A stretch of 64,000 nt of DNA from CAWIMX01 sp963792785 (lineage in GTDB: Bacteria; Acidobacteriota; Vicinamibacteria; Vicinamibacterales; CAVVIG01): assembly GCA_963792785.1 (NCBI GenBank), contig CAWBXO010000001.1:1860001-1924000 (forward strand), in the 5' to 3' direction. Every line of letters starts with the position of its first letter. Within the stretch, counting starts at the first letter, position 1. The notes beneath the pieces are model-generated. The model ran no database searches and was not told the DNA's origin. It was given only the letters and a program-made list of their open reading frames with translations. Both the position numbers and the translations under genes were made by a program. Of this stretch, positions 35,760 to 48,635 are shown one piece after another.

Positions 35760-36714
35760 GCGCATGCGCCGACCCACGCGTGCGACGGGCACGCCGCTCC
35801 TCAAGTGGGCCGGCGGCAAGCGTCAGCTGCTGCCCGAGCTGCGCCGCTTCTATCCGGTCCGCTTCGGACGCTACGTCGAGCCGTTCTTCGGGAGCGGCGC
35901 CGTGTTCTTCGACCTGCAGGCCTCGGGCCGTCTCGACGGCCGCGACGTCGTCCTGATCGACTCGAATCCGGATCTCATCGGCTGCTACGAGACGGTGCGC
36001 GACGCGCCTGGCGCCGTGGGCGCCGGGCTGGCGCGCCTGGCCGCCGGGCACGCGCGCGATCCGCAGGCGCACTACTACGAGGTGCGCGACACGCGCTTCA
36101 ATCCCGAGCGCGCGGCGCGGCGCGGGGCCGACGGCCGCATCGCGTACACCCCCGACCTGGCGGCGATGCTGATCTATCTGAACCGGACGGGCTTCAACGG
36201 CCTGTTTCGCCTGAACGCGAGCGGCGGCTTCAACGTGCCGATCGGGCGGTACGATCGGCCACGCATCCACGACCCCGGGCGGATCGCGCGTGTGGCCGCG
36301 GCGCTGGGGTCGCCGCGCGTGCGCCTCGTGTACGGGTCGTTCGAGACGGCGCTCGACGTCGCGCGCCGGGGTGACTTCCTGTACGTCGACCCGCCCTACG
36401 CCCCGCTCGGGCCGACGGCGAACTTCACGGCCTACACGGCCAGGGGCTTCAGCGAGTCGGACCAGGCGCGGCTGCAGCAGGTCGTGATCGCGCTGGCGCG
36501 GCGCGGCTGCGCCGTGCTGGTGAGCAACTCGACGGCGGCCACCGTCGTGCGGCTGTACGAGGCCAACGCGGAAGCGCGCGCGGCCGGGCTGCAGGCGTGG
36601 CGCGTGCCCGCGCGCCGGGCCATCAACCGCAACGGCGCCGGCCGCCGCCCCGTGCCGGAACTGCTCATCGCCAACGTCGATCGCCGCGTTGTCCCTCTCC
36701 AAGGGGCGTGCTAG
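35746..36714 (+). CDS. Dam-type DNA adenine-N6 methyltransferase (no restriction partner)
   Basis: 322 residues from ATG 35746 (ATG 35764 is an alternative). Motifs of the D12 class are in order: LLKWAGGKRQLLPEL (SAM binding, about 18-32), VEPFFGSGAVFFDL (motif I, about 44-57), LNRTGFNGLFRLN (target recognition, about 145-157) and YVDPPYAPLG (motif IV DPPY, about 212-221). GATC is the likely target by family. No endonuclease lies beside it. The start overlaps the anti-sigma stop, so it may be expressed from the ECF operon. A regulatory or repair role is inference. Confidence 0.9.
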   Translation: MPRPERMRRPTRATGTPLLKWAGGKRQLLPELRRFYPVRFGRYVEPFFGSGAVFFDLQASGRLDGRDVVLIDSNPDLIGCYETVRDAPGAVGAGLARLAAGHARDPQAHYYEVRDTRFNPERAARRGADGRIAYTPDLAAMLIYLNRTGFNGLFRLNASGGFNVPIGRYDRPRIHDPGRIARVAAALGSPRVRLVYGSFETALDVARRGDFLYVDPPYAPLGPTANFTAYTARGFSESDQARLQQVVIALARRGCAVLVSNSTAATVVRLYEANAEARAAGLQAWRVPARRAINRNGAGRRPVPELLIANVDRRVVPLQGAC

Positions 36715-36717
36715 TCT
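36689..36717 (+). promoter_or_regulatory. Promoter for tRNA-Leu
   Basis: TTGTCC (36689-36694), a 17-nt spacer and TAGTCT (36712-36717), placing a start about 5 bp before the tRNA. Confidence 0.5.
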
Positions 36718-36728
36718 GAGGGGCACGC

Positions 36729-36813
36729 GCGAAAGTGGCGGAACTGGCAGACGCGCCGGACTTAGGATCCGGTAGCCGAAAGGCTGTTGGGGGTTCGACT
36801 CCCCCCTTTCGCA
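36729..36813 (+). tRNA. tRNA-Leu (anticodon TAG)
   Basis: 85 nt with acceptor stem GCGAAAG/CTTTCGC, discriminator A813, anticodon stem CCGGA/TCCGG around loop CTTAGGA (anticodon 36763-36765), a variable arm GCCGAAAGGC and T-arm GGGGGTTCGACTCCCCC. The long variable arm and A73 fit a class II leucine tRNA. CCA is not encoded. Confidence 0.96.
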
Positions 36814-36860
36814 CTCCGCCTTCGCCCGGCGCTGCGCGCCGGGCTTCGGCGAGACAGGCG

Positions 36861-36885
36861 CACCCAGCACCCAGCACCCAGCACC
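36861..36885 (+). repeat. CACCCAG 7-bp tandem repeat upstream of tig
   Basis: Three full copies and one partial copy of CACCCAG end directly before the tig start codon, in the place where a Shine-Dalgarno would normally lie. Confidence 0.8.
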
Positions 36886-36887
36886 TT

Positions 36888-38168
36888 ATGAAAACAGACC
36901 TCGTCGACGTCAACGACACGCGCAAGAACCTCACCGTGGAAATCCCGAGCGACGTGGTGAACGCCGAGATCGATCGCGTCGCGCGCGACTACGGGAAGCA
37001 AGGCGAAGATCCCCGGCTTCCGCCCGGGCAAGGCGCCGGCGCGCGTGGTCAAGCAGCGCTTCAAGGACCAGATCCTCCACGACGTCGCGCACGACCTCAT
37101 CCCGCGCGACGGTGGACGACGTGCTGCGCGAGCGGGGCGTCGAGGCGGTCGACACGCCCGACATCCGCGACGTGACGGTGGAGGAGGGCCAGCCGCTGAC
37201 GTTCACGGCGTCGTTCGACACGCTCCCGGCGTTCGATCCGGGCGACTTCGCGACGATCGCGCTCACGCGCACGCCGGCGACGGTCGAGGACGCGGCGGTG
37301 GATCAGGCGCTCGAGCGGCTGCGGGATCGCGCCGCGCGGTACGAGCCGGTTGAGGACCGCGGCGTCGACCACGGCGACACGGTCGTGCTCGATCTCGTGC
37401 GGACCGACGCCGAGGGCAAGGTCGAGACGCACGCCGACGTCAGCGTCGAGCTGGGCTCGAAGGCGAACCCGCCGGGGTTCGACGAGCAGCTGCTGGGCCT
37501 CGAGTCCGGCGCGGCGAAGACCTTCACGATCACCTATCCGGCCGACTACGCGCATCACGGAGCTGGCCGGCACGGCGGTGACGTACGCGGTGACGGTGAA
37601 GGGGATCAAGCGGCGCGTGGTGCCCGAGCTGGACGACGAGTTCGCGAAGGACCTCGGCGACTTCGAGACGCTCGACGCGCTGCGGGCGCGCGTGCGGGAG
37701 GATCTGGAGCACGAGGCGCGGCACGCGGCGGAGCGGGACCTGCGCGCGGCGCTCATGAAGCAGCTGGCGGCGCGGGTGCCGTTCGAGGTGCCGGCGTCGC
37801 TGGTCGAGCGCGAGATGGATCGGCGGGTCGAGGACTTCGTGCGGCGGCTGATGGAGCAGGGCATCGATCCCCGGCAGGCCGGGCATCGACTGGGCGGCGT
37901 TCCGCGAGAGCCAGCGCGACGCGTCGCGCGAGGCGGTGGGCGGCGCGCTTGTGCTGGACGAGATCGCGCGGCGCGAGGCCATCGCCGTGGAAGAGGGCGA
38001 GGTCGAGCGCGAAGTGGAGCGGTACGCGGCGCAGCTCGGGCGCACGCCGGCGGCGGTGCGGGCGCAGCTCGAGAGGAGGGCGGGCTGTCGCGCGTGCGCG
38101 TCGGGTTACGACGGGAGAAGTCGGTTGACTTCGTCCTGTCGCGTGCTACAATCGCGATGGCATCTTAG
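36888..38168 (+). CDS. tig: Trigger factor (several single-base indels)
   Basis: Ribosome-bound chaperone and prolyl isomerase. Fragments in successive frames give the N-terminal ribosome-binding domain (KNLTVEIPSDVV, then GFRPGKAPARVVKQRF, the family signature), the FKBP domain (GDTVVLDLVRTD, GFDEQLLGLESGAAKTFTITYP) and the C-terminal chaperone arm ending VLSRATIAMAS. Inserted bases lie near 37004, 37110, 37556 and 37886, and one compensating change near 38080. The corrected length is 425 residues, normal for Tig. It leads the tig-clpP-clpX-lon block. Consensus error, not a pseudogene, is the likely cause. Confidence 0.9.
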
Positions 38169-38210
38169 GAAGCTCCCAGCTTCACGCACGTTTCCACACA
38201 ACGACAACTT

Positions 38211-38825
38211 ATGTCTCATCATCTGCCGGATCCGCGCATGCAGCTCGTGCCCATGGTCGTCGAACAGACCAACCGCGGGGAGCGGGCCTACGACATCTTC
38301 TCGCGGCTGCTGAAGGACAGCATCATCTTCATCGGCACGCCGATCGACGACACGGTCGCCAACCTGGCGATCGCGCAGATGCTGTTCCTCGAGGCCGAGG
38401 ATCCCGACAAGGACATCCAGCTGTACATCAACAGCCCGGGCGGGTCGATCACGGCGGGGATGGCGATCTACGACACGATGCAGTTCATCAAGCCCGACGT
38501 GCAGACCATTGCATCGGCCAGGCGGCGTCGATGGCGGCGGTGCTGCTGGCGGCCGGGGCGAAGGGCAAGCGGTTTTCGCTGCCCGAATTCACGGATTGTC
38601 ATCCACCAGCCCCTGATGTCTGGTCTGGCGGGCCAAGCGACCGATATTGATATTGCGGCCCGCGAGATCCTGCGCATGCGCGAGCGGCTCAACGAGATCC
38701 TCGTGCAGCACACCGGCCAGCCGCTGAAGCGGATCCAGGACGACACCGAGCGCGACTACATCATGTCGGCCGACCAGGGCAAGGAATACGGTATTATTGA
38801 TGATGTCATCCGGAAGAGGGCGTAG
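38211..38825 (+). CDS. clpP: ATP-dependent Clp protease proteolytic subunit (two compensating indels)
   Basis: 204 residues. LVPMVVEQTNRGERAYDIFSRLL and QLYINSPGGSITAGMAIYDTMQ are standard ClpP. A missing base near 38510 and an extra base near 38588 put about 26 residues out of frame. Reading the correct frame restores the catalytic Ser region (ICIGQAASMAAVLLAAGAKGKR). The catalytic His follows in SRIVIHQPL, then the Asp region. It forms the proteolytic chamber for ClpX, encoded 23 bp downstream. Confidence 0.93.
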   Translation: MSHHLPDPRMQLVPMVVEQTNRGERAYDIFSRLLKDSIIFIGTPIDDTVANLAIAQMLFLEAEDPDKDIQLYINSPGGSITAGMAIYDTMQFIKPDVQTIASARRRRWRRCCWRPGRRASGFRCPNSRIVIHQPLMSGLAGQATDIDIAAREILRMRERLNEILVQHTGQPLKRIQDDTERDYIMSADQGKEYGIIDDVIRKRA

Positions 38826-38848
38826 CCGAGGGTGGACGCGGTGAGGGC

Positions 38849-40098
<1,250 letters not shown>

Positions 40099-40100
40099 CC

Positions 40101-42514
<2,414 letters not shown>

Positions 42515-42597
42515 CGGTCGGGCACGTCAGGTGGGTCAGGTAAGCCGGGTAGGTGGCGACCCACCTGACGGACCCGACCGGCCAGACCGACCAGACC
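42515..42597. repeat. Large intergenic hairpin made of GGGTCAGGT-like units
   Basis: Between lon and engB the perfect 13-bp pair CGTCAGGTGGGTC (42525-42537) and GACCCACCTGACG (42558-42570) is nested inside the 8-bp pair CGGTCGGG (42515-42522) and CCCGACCG (42573-42580). Arms consist of 8-9 bp GGTCAGGT/CCAGACCG-like repeats. There is no T-run, so it is not a standard terminator. Confidence 0.8.
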
Positions 42598-43297
42598 TTG
42601 AAAATCACCGCTGAGTTCGTCACGAGTGCGGCCGACGCGTCTGGCGTCCCGCACGACGGCGCGCCGGAAGTGGCCATGGTCGGCCGCTCGAACGTCGGCA
42701 AGTCGAGCCTGATCAACGCGCTGGTGCGACAGAAGGTGGCGCGGACGAGCGCCGCCGCCGGCAAGACGCGGCTCGCGAACGTCTACCGGGTCGCGCGCGG
42801 GACGGCCCGCCGTTCTACCTGGTGGATCTCCCGGGCTATGGGTATCGCCCGCGGCGGGCCGCGAACGGCCTTCGGCCGGCTCACGCGGCGACTACCTCGG
42901 CGGCGCGACCGGCCGTCGGCGCGCTGCTCCTGCGTGGACGCCCGGCATCCCGGGCTCGAGAGCGACCGCGCAGGCCTGGGCACTGGCTCGCGGCCGACCG
43001 TCGATCAGGCCGCCGATCGTCGCAACCAAGATCGACAAGCTCGCGCGCGGCGAACGGATCCGCGCGCTGAGAGAACTCGAATCCGTTTTCGAAACACCCG
43101 TGCTGCCGGTTTCGGCGGTCACGGGCGAAGGACTGGACGAACTGTGGAAACTGATCGACAGACTCACGACACCCCGGACGACGGCAACGCGGCGCAGCAG
43201 CCGCCCAGCGGCCCCGCGGCAACGGCACCGCCGCCGCGCGGCCGGACGGCGACGGCAAGCCGGAAAAAATCGAGCGGCATCGACCTCGCGACGCTGA
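42598..43297 (+). CDS. engB: YihA/EngB ribosome-assembly GTPase (several indels, 3' end uncertain)
   Basis: TTG 42598 starts LKITAEFVTSAADASG, leading to the G1 loop VAMVGRSNVGKSSLINALV, which is diagnostic for EngB. Frame changes after 42800 interrupt the G3 motif DLPGYGYA (visible near 42824). Later pieces include VDARHPGLESD, ATKIDKLARGERI (G4) and LPVSAVTGEGLDELWKLIDRL. In the last frame no stop occurs until 43297, so either the gene overlaps the rho start by about 150 bp or another indel hides its true end near 43170. It is needed for 50S subunit maturation. Confidence 0.85.
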
Positions 43298-44536
43298 AGG
43301 ACATGAGCGTCGGCGCGCTCACGAAGATCGCCAAGCAGCTCGACGTGCCGGGCGCCACCGGCATGCGCAAGCAGGAGCTGATCTTCGAGATCCTCAAGGC
43401 GCGCGCCGAGAAGAGCGGCCTGATCTTCTCCGAGGGCGTCCTCGAGGTCCTGCCCGACGGCTTCGGCTTCCTGCGCGCCCCCGACTACAACTACCTGCCG
43501 GGGCCCGACGACATCTACGTGTCGCCGTCGCAGATCCGCAAGTTCGACCTGCACACCGGCGACACCGTCTCGGGCCAGATCCGGCCGCCGAAGGACGGCG
43601 AGCGCTACTTCGCCCTGATCAAGGTCGAGGCGGTGAACTTCGAGCCGCCCGAGCGCGCGCGCGAGAAGGTCTTCTTCGAGAACCTCACGCCGCTGTACCC
43701 GCAGGAGCGGATCTCGCTCGAGACCGACGGCGAGAACCTCTCGGCCCGCGTCCTCGACCTGATGGTCCCGATCGGCAAGGGCCAGCGCGGCCTGATCGTC
43801 GCGCCGCCGCGCACGGGCAAGACGATGCTGCTGCAGAACATCGCGAACAGCATCACGAAGAACCACCCGGAGGTGTACCTGATCGTGCTGCTCATCGACG
43901 AGCGGCCCGAGGAGGTCACCGACATGCAGCGCTCGGTGCACGGCGAGGTGATCTCCTCCACGTTCGACGAGCCGGCGCAGCGCCACGTGCAGGTGGCCGA
44001 GATGGTGATCGAGAAGGCCAAGCGCCTCGTCGAGCACAAGAAGGACGTCGTGATCCTGCTCGACTCGATCACGCGCCTCGCGCGCGCCTACAACACCATC
44101 GTGCCGCCGTCGGGCAAGATCCTGTCGGGCGGCGTCGACAGCAACGCCCTGCAGCGGCCGAAGCGCTTCTTCGGCGCGGCGCGCAACATCGAGGAGCGGC
44201 GGCTCGCTCACGATCATCTCCACGGCCCTGGTCGACACCGGCTCGCGCATGGACGAGGTGATCTTCGAGGAGTTCAAGGGCACCGGCAACCTCGAGATCC
44301 ACCTGGATCGGAAGCTCACCGACCGCCGCGTCTTCCCGTCCATCGACATCCAGAAGAGCGGCACACGGAAGGAAGAGCTGCTGATCGCCAAGGAGGACCT
44401 GAACCGCGTGTGGGTGCTGCGCAAGGTGCTCACGCCGCTGTCGCCGGTCGAGGCCATGGAGCTCCTCCTCTCGCGGATGGGCAAGACGAAGAGCAACCAG
44501 GAGTTCCTCGCGTCGATGTCGGGCGGGAAGTCCTAG
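43144..44536 (+). CDS. rho: Transcription termination factor Rho (one inserted base)
   Basis: The best start is GTG 43144 (VETDRQTHD), giving a short Ala/Pro/Arg-rich extension before the Rho N-domain LATLKDMSVGALTKIAKQLDVPGATGMRKQELIFEIL. The RNA-binding OSB domain has DGFGFLRAPDYNYLPGPDDIYVSPSQIRKF. The ATPase core has Walker A APPRTGKTMLLQNIA and Walker B DVVILLDSITRLARAYN. One extra base near 44205 shifts the frame before SLTIISTALVDTGSRMDEVIFEEFKGTGN. The corrected length is 463 residues. The start overlaps the end of engB. Confidence 0.93.
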
Positions 44537-44552
44537 ACGGCGCTCGGGACGC

Positions 44553-45362
44553 ATGAGCCGCGCGGCCCGCGTCCTCCACAACGCCTTCCGGTCGCCCGGC
44601 CACCGCCTCTTCGGCGCACCGTTCACCCGCGACTACCTGCGCCTGACCCTCGCCACCGCGCGGGCCTGGGGCGACACCAGCCCGGGCACGATCGACTGGC
44701 TCGGCGGCCGCCTCGCGCATCTCAACCGGAGCTACGCCGTCTTCCTGCTCCACGAGATCTTCGTGAACGCGGAGTACGCGTTCGAGAGCGACCGCCCGGA
44801 TCCGCTCGTCCTCGACTGCGGCGCGAATATCGGCATCGCGACGTACTTCTTCAAGCGCCTCTCCCCTCGCGCGCGCGTCGTCGCGTTCGAACCGAACCCG
44901 GCCACGTTCGCGTGCCTCGAGCGCAACGTCGGGGCGAACGGGCTGGCCGGCGTGCGAACCGTGCAGGCTGCCGTCGGCGCGGAAGACGGCACCGTGCAGC
45001 TCTACACGGGACAGGCCGACCCGGGCAGCCTCACGACCAGCCTGACACCCGTTGCGGGCGCCGCCGGCGAGGCCGTGCGCAGGGTGCGTCTGTCGTCGCT
45101 CATCGACGAGCCAGTCGACTTCCTGAAGCTGGATGTCGAGGGAGCCGAGGACGCGATCCTGAACGACCTCGTCGAGACCGGCGCCCTCGCGCAGGTGCGG
45201 CAGCTGGTGGTGGAGACGCACGACGACACCACGGCCAGGCCGGACGCCGGGAGGATGGCCGAACGGCTGCGGAGCGCCGGATTTGCGGTGCACGTCGAGC
45301 CACAGCGCGACGGGCTGAAGACGCTGATGCGGGCCAGGCGCGACGAACCGGGGAACCGCTAA
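44553..45362 (+). CDS. FkbM-family methyltransferase
   Basis: 269 residues. SAM motif I LVLDCGANIGIATYFFKRL (about 86-104), VVAFEPNPATFACLERNV, and the signature FLKLDVEGAEDAILNDLVE (about 189-207) with VVETHDD. It begins 17 bp after rho and is followed 38 bp later by a membrane glycosyltransferase-like gene, so the two may cooperate on a glycan or lipid. It is unlinked to the large polysaccharide operon. Acceptor unknown. Confidence 0.87.
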   Translation: MSRAARVLHNAFRSPGHRLFGAPFTRDYLRLTLATARAWGDTSPGTIDWLGGRLAHLNRSYAVFLLHEIFVNAEYAFESDRPDPLVLDCGANIGIATYFFKRLSPRARVVAFEPNPATFACLERNVGANGLAGVRTVQAAVGAEDGTVQLYTGQADPGSLTTSLTPVAGAAGEAVRRVRLSSLIDEPVDFLKLDVEGAEDAILNDLVETGALAQVRQLVVETHDDTTARPDAGRMAERLRSAGFAVHVEPQRDGLKTLMRARRDEPGNR

Positions 45363-45399
45363 TCCGCCGCGCGGTTCACGTGATGATAGAGTCGGCGCG

Positions 45400-46920
45400 A
45401 TGAACCGCCGTCCCTGGTGGCCGCCGGCACTGGTCGGCGCGGGCATCCTCCTGAGCTACGTCGTCACGATCGGCCGCGCGCCGGTTCCGTGGAACGACGA
45501 GATCTGGGACGCGTCCGCCGTCCTCTCCCTGGTGCACGGCGGAAACGGCGTCCCCACGGCGCTGCCGGCCGGCACGTGGGACAGCTTTCCCCGCTTCTAC
45601 GGCCCGGCGTACTTCCGCCTGACCACGATCATCGCGCGCGCCGGGGGCGTCACGCCGACGACGATTCGCCTCGCCAGCCTGCTGGGCGCGATCCTGATCG
45701 CGGCCGCGGCGGGATGGCTCGCGTGGACGACCTCGCGGCGCGCGGCCTGGGCCTGGCTGGCCTTCGCAATCGTCGCCGCCGCCCCGGACCTCGGAGCCAT
45801 CGCGACCAACGGGCGCGTGGACGCGCTGGCGATCGGCGCCGAGATCGCCGGCCTGGCGGCCCTGGTCGCTTGCGCGAGCGGTCCCACGGGCCGGAGCCTG
45901 GGCCTGTCCTTCCTCGCCGGCGCGGCGTGGGCTGTCGCGCTGCTTTCCTCGGGGCGCGTGGTGCCCTTCTTCGGGGCGCTCGCGCTGACGGTACCCGCGG
46001 TGGCCCTGGTGCCTGCGCCGGATCGCCGCCGCGTGCTCCTGGCCGCCGCCGTCGCGGGCGCGATCGGCGGCGGCACGTTCGTGCGCTGGACGATCCAGGC
46101 CGGCTACGGCCCGATCGGCCGCGTGCTGTTCCTCCGGAACGCGACGCGCCAGGACTGGTTCAACGGCGTCACCGCCGGCGGCCACCGCACATGGGGGCTG
46201 TATCTTCGCCCGGGCATCATGCTCGCCGGCACGATCGCGCTTGCGGTAGCCGCCGGGGCCGCGCGACTGGTGCCGGGGACCCTCGCGCGCCTGGCACGGC
46301 TCGCCTGGGCGGCGGCGGCCCTGACGCTCGCGATCTCGCTCAGCGTCGGCAACAACGTGCTCTACACGAGCAGCTATTTCACGATCCCGCTGCTCGCGAC
46401 GTCGCTGGCCGTCGTGCCTCTGGTGGCCGGAACCGCGCGGCGGCGGGTGGCGTTCGTGGCGACGGGCCTCGTGGGGGCCGTCTTCCTCGCGGTCGCGCTC
46501 GGCAAGACCCTCGAAACCGTGCAGAGCTGGCCCGCGCTCGACCCGCGCCCGCTGGAGGCGTTCGTGGCGCGCGAGGTGCCGGCGGGCTCGCTGGTCTTCG
46601 GGCCGGACCACTTCTACTTCTACGCGGTCGAGGCCTCCGGCTCGTCGTACCGCGCGGCGTCGCTCACGCCGTTCCCCGGGCCGGAGATCGGCGTCGCGAC
46701 GGCGCGGTCGGTGCTCGAGGGCACGGCGGGCGCGCGGCGCTATCTCCTGTGGCCGGCGGGCGCGGCCCTCCCGGAGACGTTCGCCTGCGTCGGAGGCGAG
46801 CCGGCCGCGACGTTCGAGCCGCGGCGGCGGACGGGCCTGCTGGGCCGCTTCGTAGACCTGTACACGCACCAGGACGGCCTGCCGGCCTCCCGGCTGTTCG
46901 AGGTCCCGGAGACCTGCTAA
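45400..46920 (+). CDS. Polytopic membrane glycosyltransferase-like protein (GT39/GT-C type)
   Basis: 506 residues. The first helix (VGAGILLSYVVTIG) is followed by a periplasmic loop with WNDEIWDASAV, the acidic pair expected of GT-C enzymes using polyprenyl-linked sugars. About ten hydrophobic segments follow up to residue 365, with YFTIPLLATSLAVVPLV as a late one. The C-terminal 140 residues are soluble and periplasmic, with FGPDHFYFYAVEASGSSYRAASLTPFPGP. No close family is recognised. Transfer of a sugar to a lipid or protein is inference from fold. Confidence 0.65.
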   Translation: MNRRPWWPPALVGAGILLSYVVTIGRAPVPWNDEIWDASAVLSLVHGGNGVPTALPAGTWDSFPRFYGPAYFRLTTIIARAGGVTPTTIRLASLLGAILIAAAAGWLAWTTSRRAAWAWLAFAIVAAAPDLGAIATNGRVDALAIGAEIAGLAALVACASGPTGRSLGLSFLAGAAWAVALLSSGRVVPFFGALALTVPAVALVPAPDRRRVLLAAAVAGAIGGGTFVRWTIQAGYGPIGRVLFLRNATRQDWFNGVTAGGHRTWGLYLRPGIMLAGTIALAVAAGAARLVPGTLARLARLAWAAAALTLAISLSVGNNVLYTSSYFTIPLLATSLAVVPLVAGTARRRVAFVATGLVGAVFLAVALGKTLETVQSWPALDPRPLEAFVAREVPAGSLVFGPDHFYFYAVEASGSSYRAASLTPFPGPEIGVATARSVLEGTAGARRYLLWPAGAALPETFACVGGEPAATFEPRRRTGLLGRFVDLYTHQDGLPASRLFEVPETC

Positions 46921-46955
46921 GATAGGGGTTTGGTGAAATACCGAAGGAGTTGACC

Positions 46956-47231
46956 GTGAGGGAAGGGATTCACCCCAAGTACCAGGAAGTCGAGGCGCGC
47001 TGCGCGTGCGGCAACACGTGGAAGACCCGGTCCACCAAGACCGAGCTGCACCTCGAAATCTGTTCGGCCTGCCACCCGTTCTTCACGGGTCGTCAGAAGC
47101 TCATCGACACGGAAGGCCGCGTCGAGCGCTTCACGAAGAAGTACGGCGTCCAGACCGCCGAGGGCCGCAAGCAGGCCGAGAAGGCCGCCAAGGCGGCGAA
47201 AGCCAAGAAGGCCGCCACCACCACGCACTAG
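46956..47231 (+). CDS. rpmE: 50S ribosomal protein L31 (zinc-binding type)
   Basis: 91 residues from GTG 46956 (VREGIHPKYQEV), chosen over TTG 46950 because L31 proteins begin M-K/R-EGIHP and AAGGAG sits 7 bp upstream. The zinc site is C-x-C plus C-x2-C (ARCACG, EICSACHPFFTG). The core ends at KKYG and an Ala/Lys-rich tail of about 22 residues follows, longer than in most L31. Zn-type L31 binds the central protuberance of the large subunit. Confidence 0.95.
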   Translation: MREGIHPKYQEVEARCACGNTWKTRSTKTELHLEICSACHPFFTGRQKLIDTEGRVERFTKKYGVQTAEGRKQAEKAAKAAKAKKAATTTH

Positions 47232-47240
47232 GCGACGCCA

Positions 47241-47263
47241 GGGCCGGCGACCGAAGCCGGCCC
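47241..47263 (+). terminator. Hairpin downstream of rpmE, possible terminator
   Basis: Perfect 8-bp inverted repeat GGGCCGGC (47241-47248) and GCCGGCCC (47256-47263) with a 7-nt loop, starting 10 bp after the stop. No T-run follows, so it may instead protect the mRNA 3' end. Confidence 0.45.
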
Positions 47264-47383
47264 GACGCTCGGCTCCCCGTCCGTCACCCACTCCATCCCA
47301 GCGCGTCGAGTGCTCACCCGTCCGGACGGGACGGGCCTCGATCCACACACGCCTCGGCGCGCGCCACGAACGGCATGGTGAGG

Positions 47384-48631
47384 CTATTCGAGCAGCGGCG
47401 GAGGCGTCCGGCCCATCTTGCGGTCGAGCCGCGAGAGTCGATGGCGCACGGCGCGGTCCCACGACGGCGTCGATTCCTGCCGCAAGCTGCGGAGGGCGAA
47501 CGCCTTGGCGGCATCGAGATCGCGCGCGCGATGCTCATAGTGCACGGCCAGCGCGGCGGCCGCTTCGCGGGCCAGCGCCGGTGGACTGTGGACCATCGTC
47601 AACAGCCGCCGCCAGCATGCCGCCGATTCGTCGAACGCGCGGCGTCGCCGCGCGTCCAGTGCGAGCGCCTGCCACGCGGCCGCGCGGACCGCGTCGTCGC
47701 CGTCCGAGGACGCGGCCCGCTCGAACGCCTGGCGCGCGCGGACGCGATCGCCGGTGCGCCCGAAGACGTGGCCGAGCGCGAGCGCCTCGCGGGCGTCGCG
47801 CGCGGCATCGGGCCCCTCGGCGGTGAGGCGCGCGAAGCGCGCGAGCAGGCCGGCGAGCGACAGCAGATCGAGACGATTGTGCTCGAGCACGGCGCCGAGC
47901 GGCCGCGCGTCGCCGTCGCGCAGGAACTGGAAGTAGCGTCCCGGGATCTCGAAGCCCGGGACGTCGCCGCTGCGCCGGGCGCCGAGCACCTGCCGCTCGA
48001 GCGCGCCGAGCGAACAGCCGGCCTCGTCGCGCCAGAAGCGGCGGGCCGGGTGGAGCATGTCGACATGCGGCCGCCCCTCACCGACCCAGGCCAGTCGGTG
48101 AAAGAGGTACCGCGTCTCGAGCAGCGGCGCGTCGAACGATCGTCCGTTGAAGCTCACGAGCGCGCCCGACTCGGCGAGATCGCGCGCGACGGCCTCGAGC
48201 ATCGGCCGCTCGTCGGCCGTCCGCGTGAGGAGGTACTGCCGCGTCCGGAACGCGCCGTCCTCGTCGAAGCGGCCGCACCCGACGAGAAACGCGAGCGTGC
48301 CCGCGCCGCCGCTCAGGCCCGTCGTCTCGAGATCGAAGAAGAGGAACGGGGGGCGCGCGCCTGGCTGCCCCCCGAGGAACGCGGGCTCCCGCGCCGCTGC
48401 GTGGAGCGCGTCCGCGAACCGCCCGATCGGATCCGCGCCGTGCCGTTCGTCCGCGGCGTACCGGCGCTCGACGGCGAGCCACGAGGCGCCCGCGCGCCCC
48501 TGCCACTCGCCTCCCAGGACGTCCGCCGCCGCGCGTGACGCGTCCGGGTCGCGGACCGCGGGCGCCGCGGCCCGCGCCGCTGCCGGCCCCAGGATGCCCC
48601 GCACGCGCTCGGCGAGCGTCGACGGATCCAT
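47384..48631 (-). CDS. YprB/MrfB-like DEDD exonuclease with TPR-like C-terminus
   Basis: 415 residues from ATG 48631, 4 bp after the helicase stop. The RNase H-like domain of the YprB family has FLFFDLETTGLSGGAGTLAF (first D-E, about 110-129), LVSFNGRSFDAPLLETR (about 177), and a late Asp in LEHNRLDLLSLAGLL. The last 130 residues are helical repeats rich in Ala and Arg (ARQAFERAASSDGDDAVRAAAWQAL). In Bacillus the homologue MrfB works with the helicase MrfA in repair of mitomycin-type DNA damage. The same pair is adjacent here. Confidence 0.82.
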   Translation of the reverse strand: MDPSTLAERVRGILGPAAARAAAPAVRDPDASRAAADVLGGEWQGRAGASWLAVERRYAADERHGADPIGRFADALHAAAREPAFLGGQPGARPPFLFFDLETTGLSGGAGTLAFLVGCGRFDEDGAFRTRQYLLTRTADERPMLEAVARDLAESGALVSFNGRSFDAPLLETRYLFHRLAWVGEGRPHVDMLHPARRFWRDEAGCSLGALERQVLGARRSGDVPGFEIPGRYFQFLRDGDARPLGAVLEHNRLDLLSLAGLLARFARLTAEGPDAARDAREALALGHVFGRTGDRVRARQAFERAASSDGDDAVRAAAWQALALDARRRRAFDESAACWRRLLTMVHSPPALAREAAAALAVHYEHRARDLDAAKAFALRSLRQESTPSWDRAVRHRLSRLDRKMGRTPPPLLE

Positions 48632-48635
48632 CGGC

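Noticed and set aside
42515..42597. Rho-independent terminator after lon.
   Set aside because: The stem is strong but no T-run follows on either strand, and engB begins immediately. It fits the class of repeat-built hairpins better.
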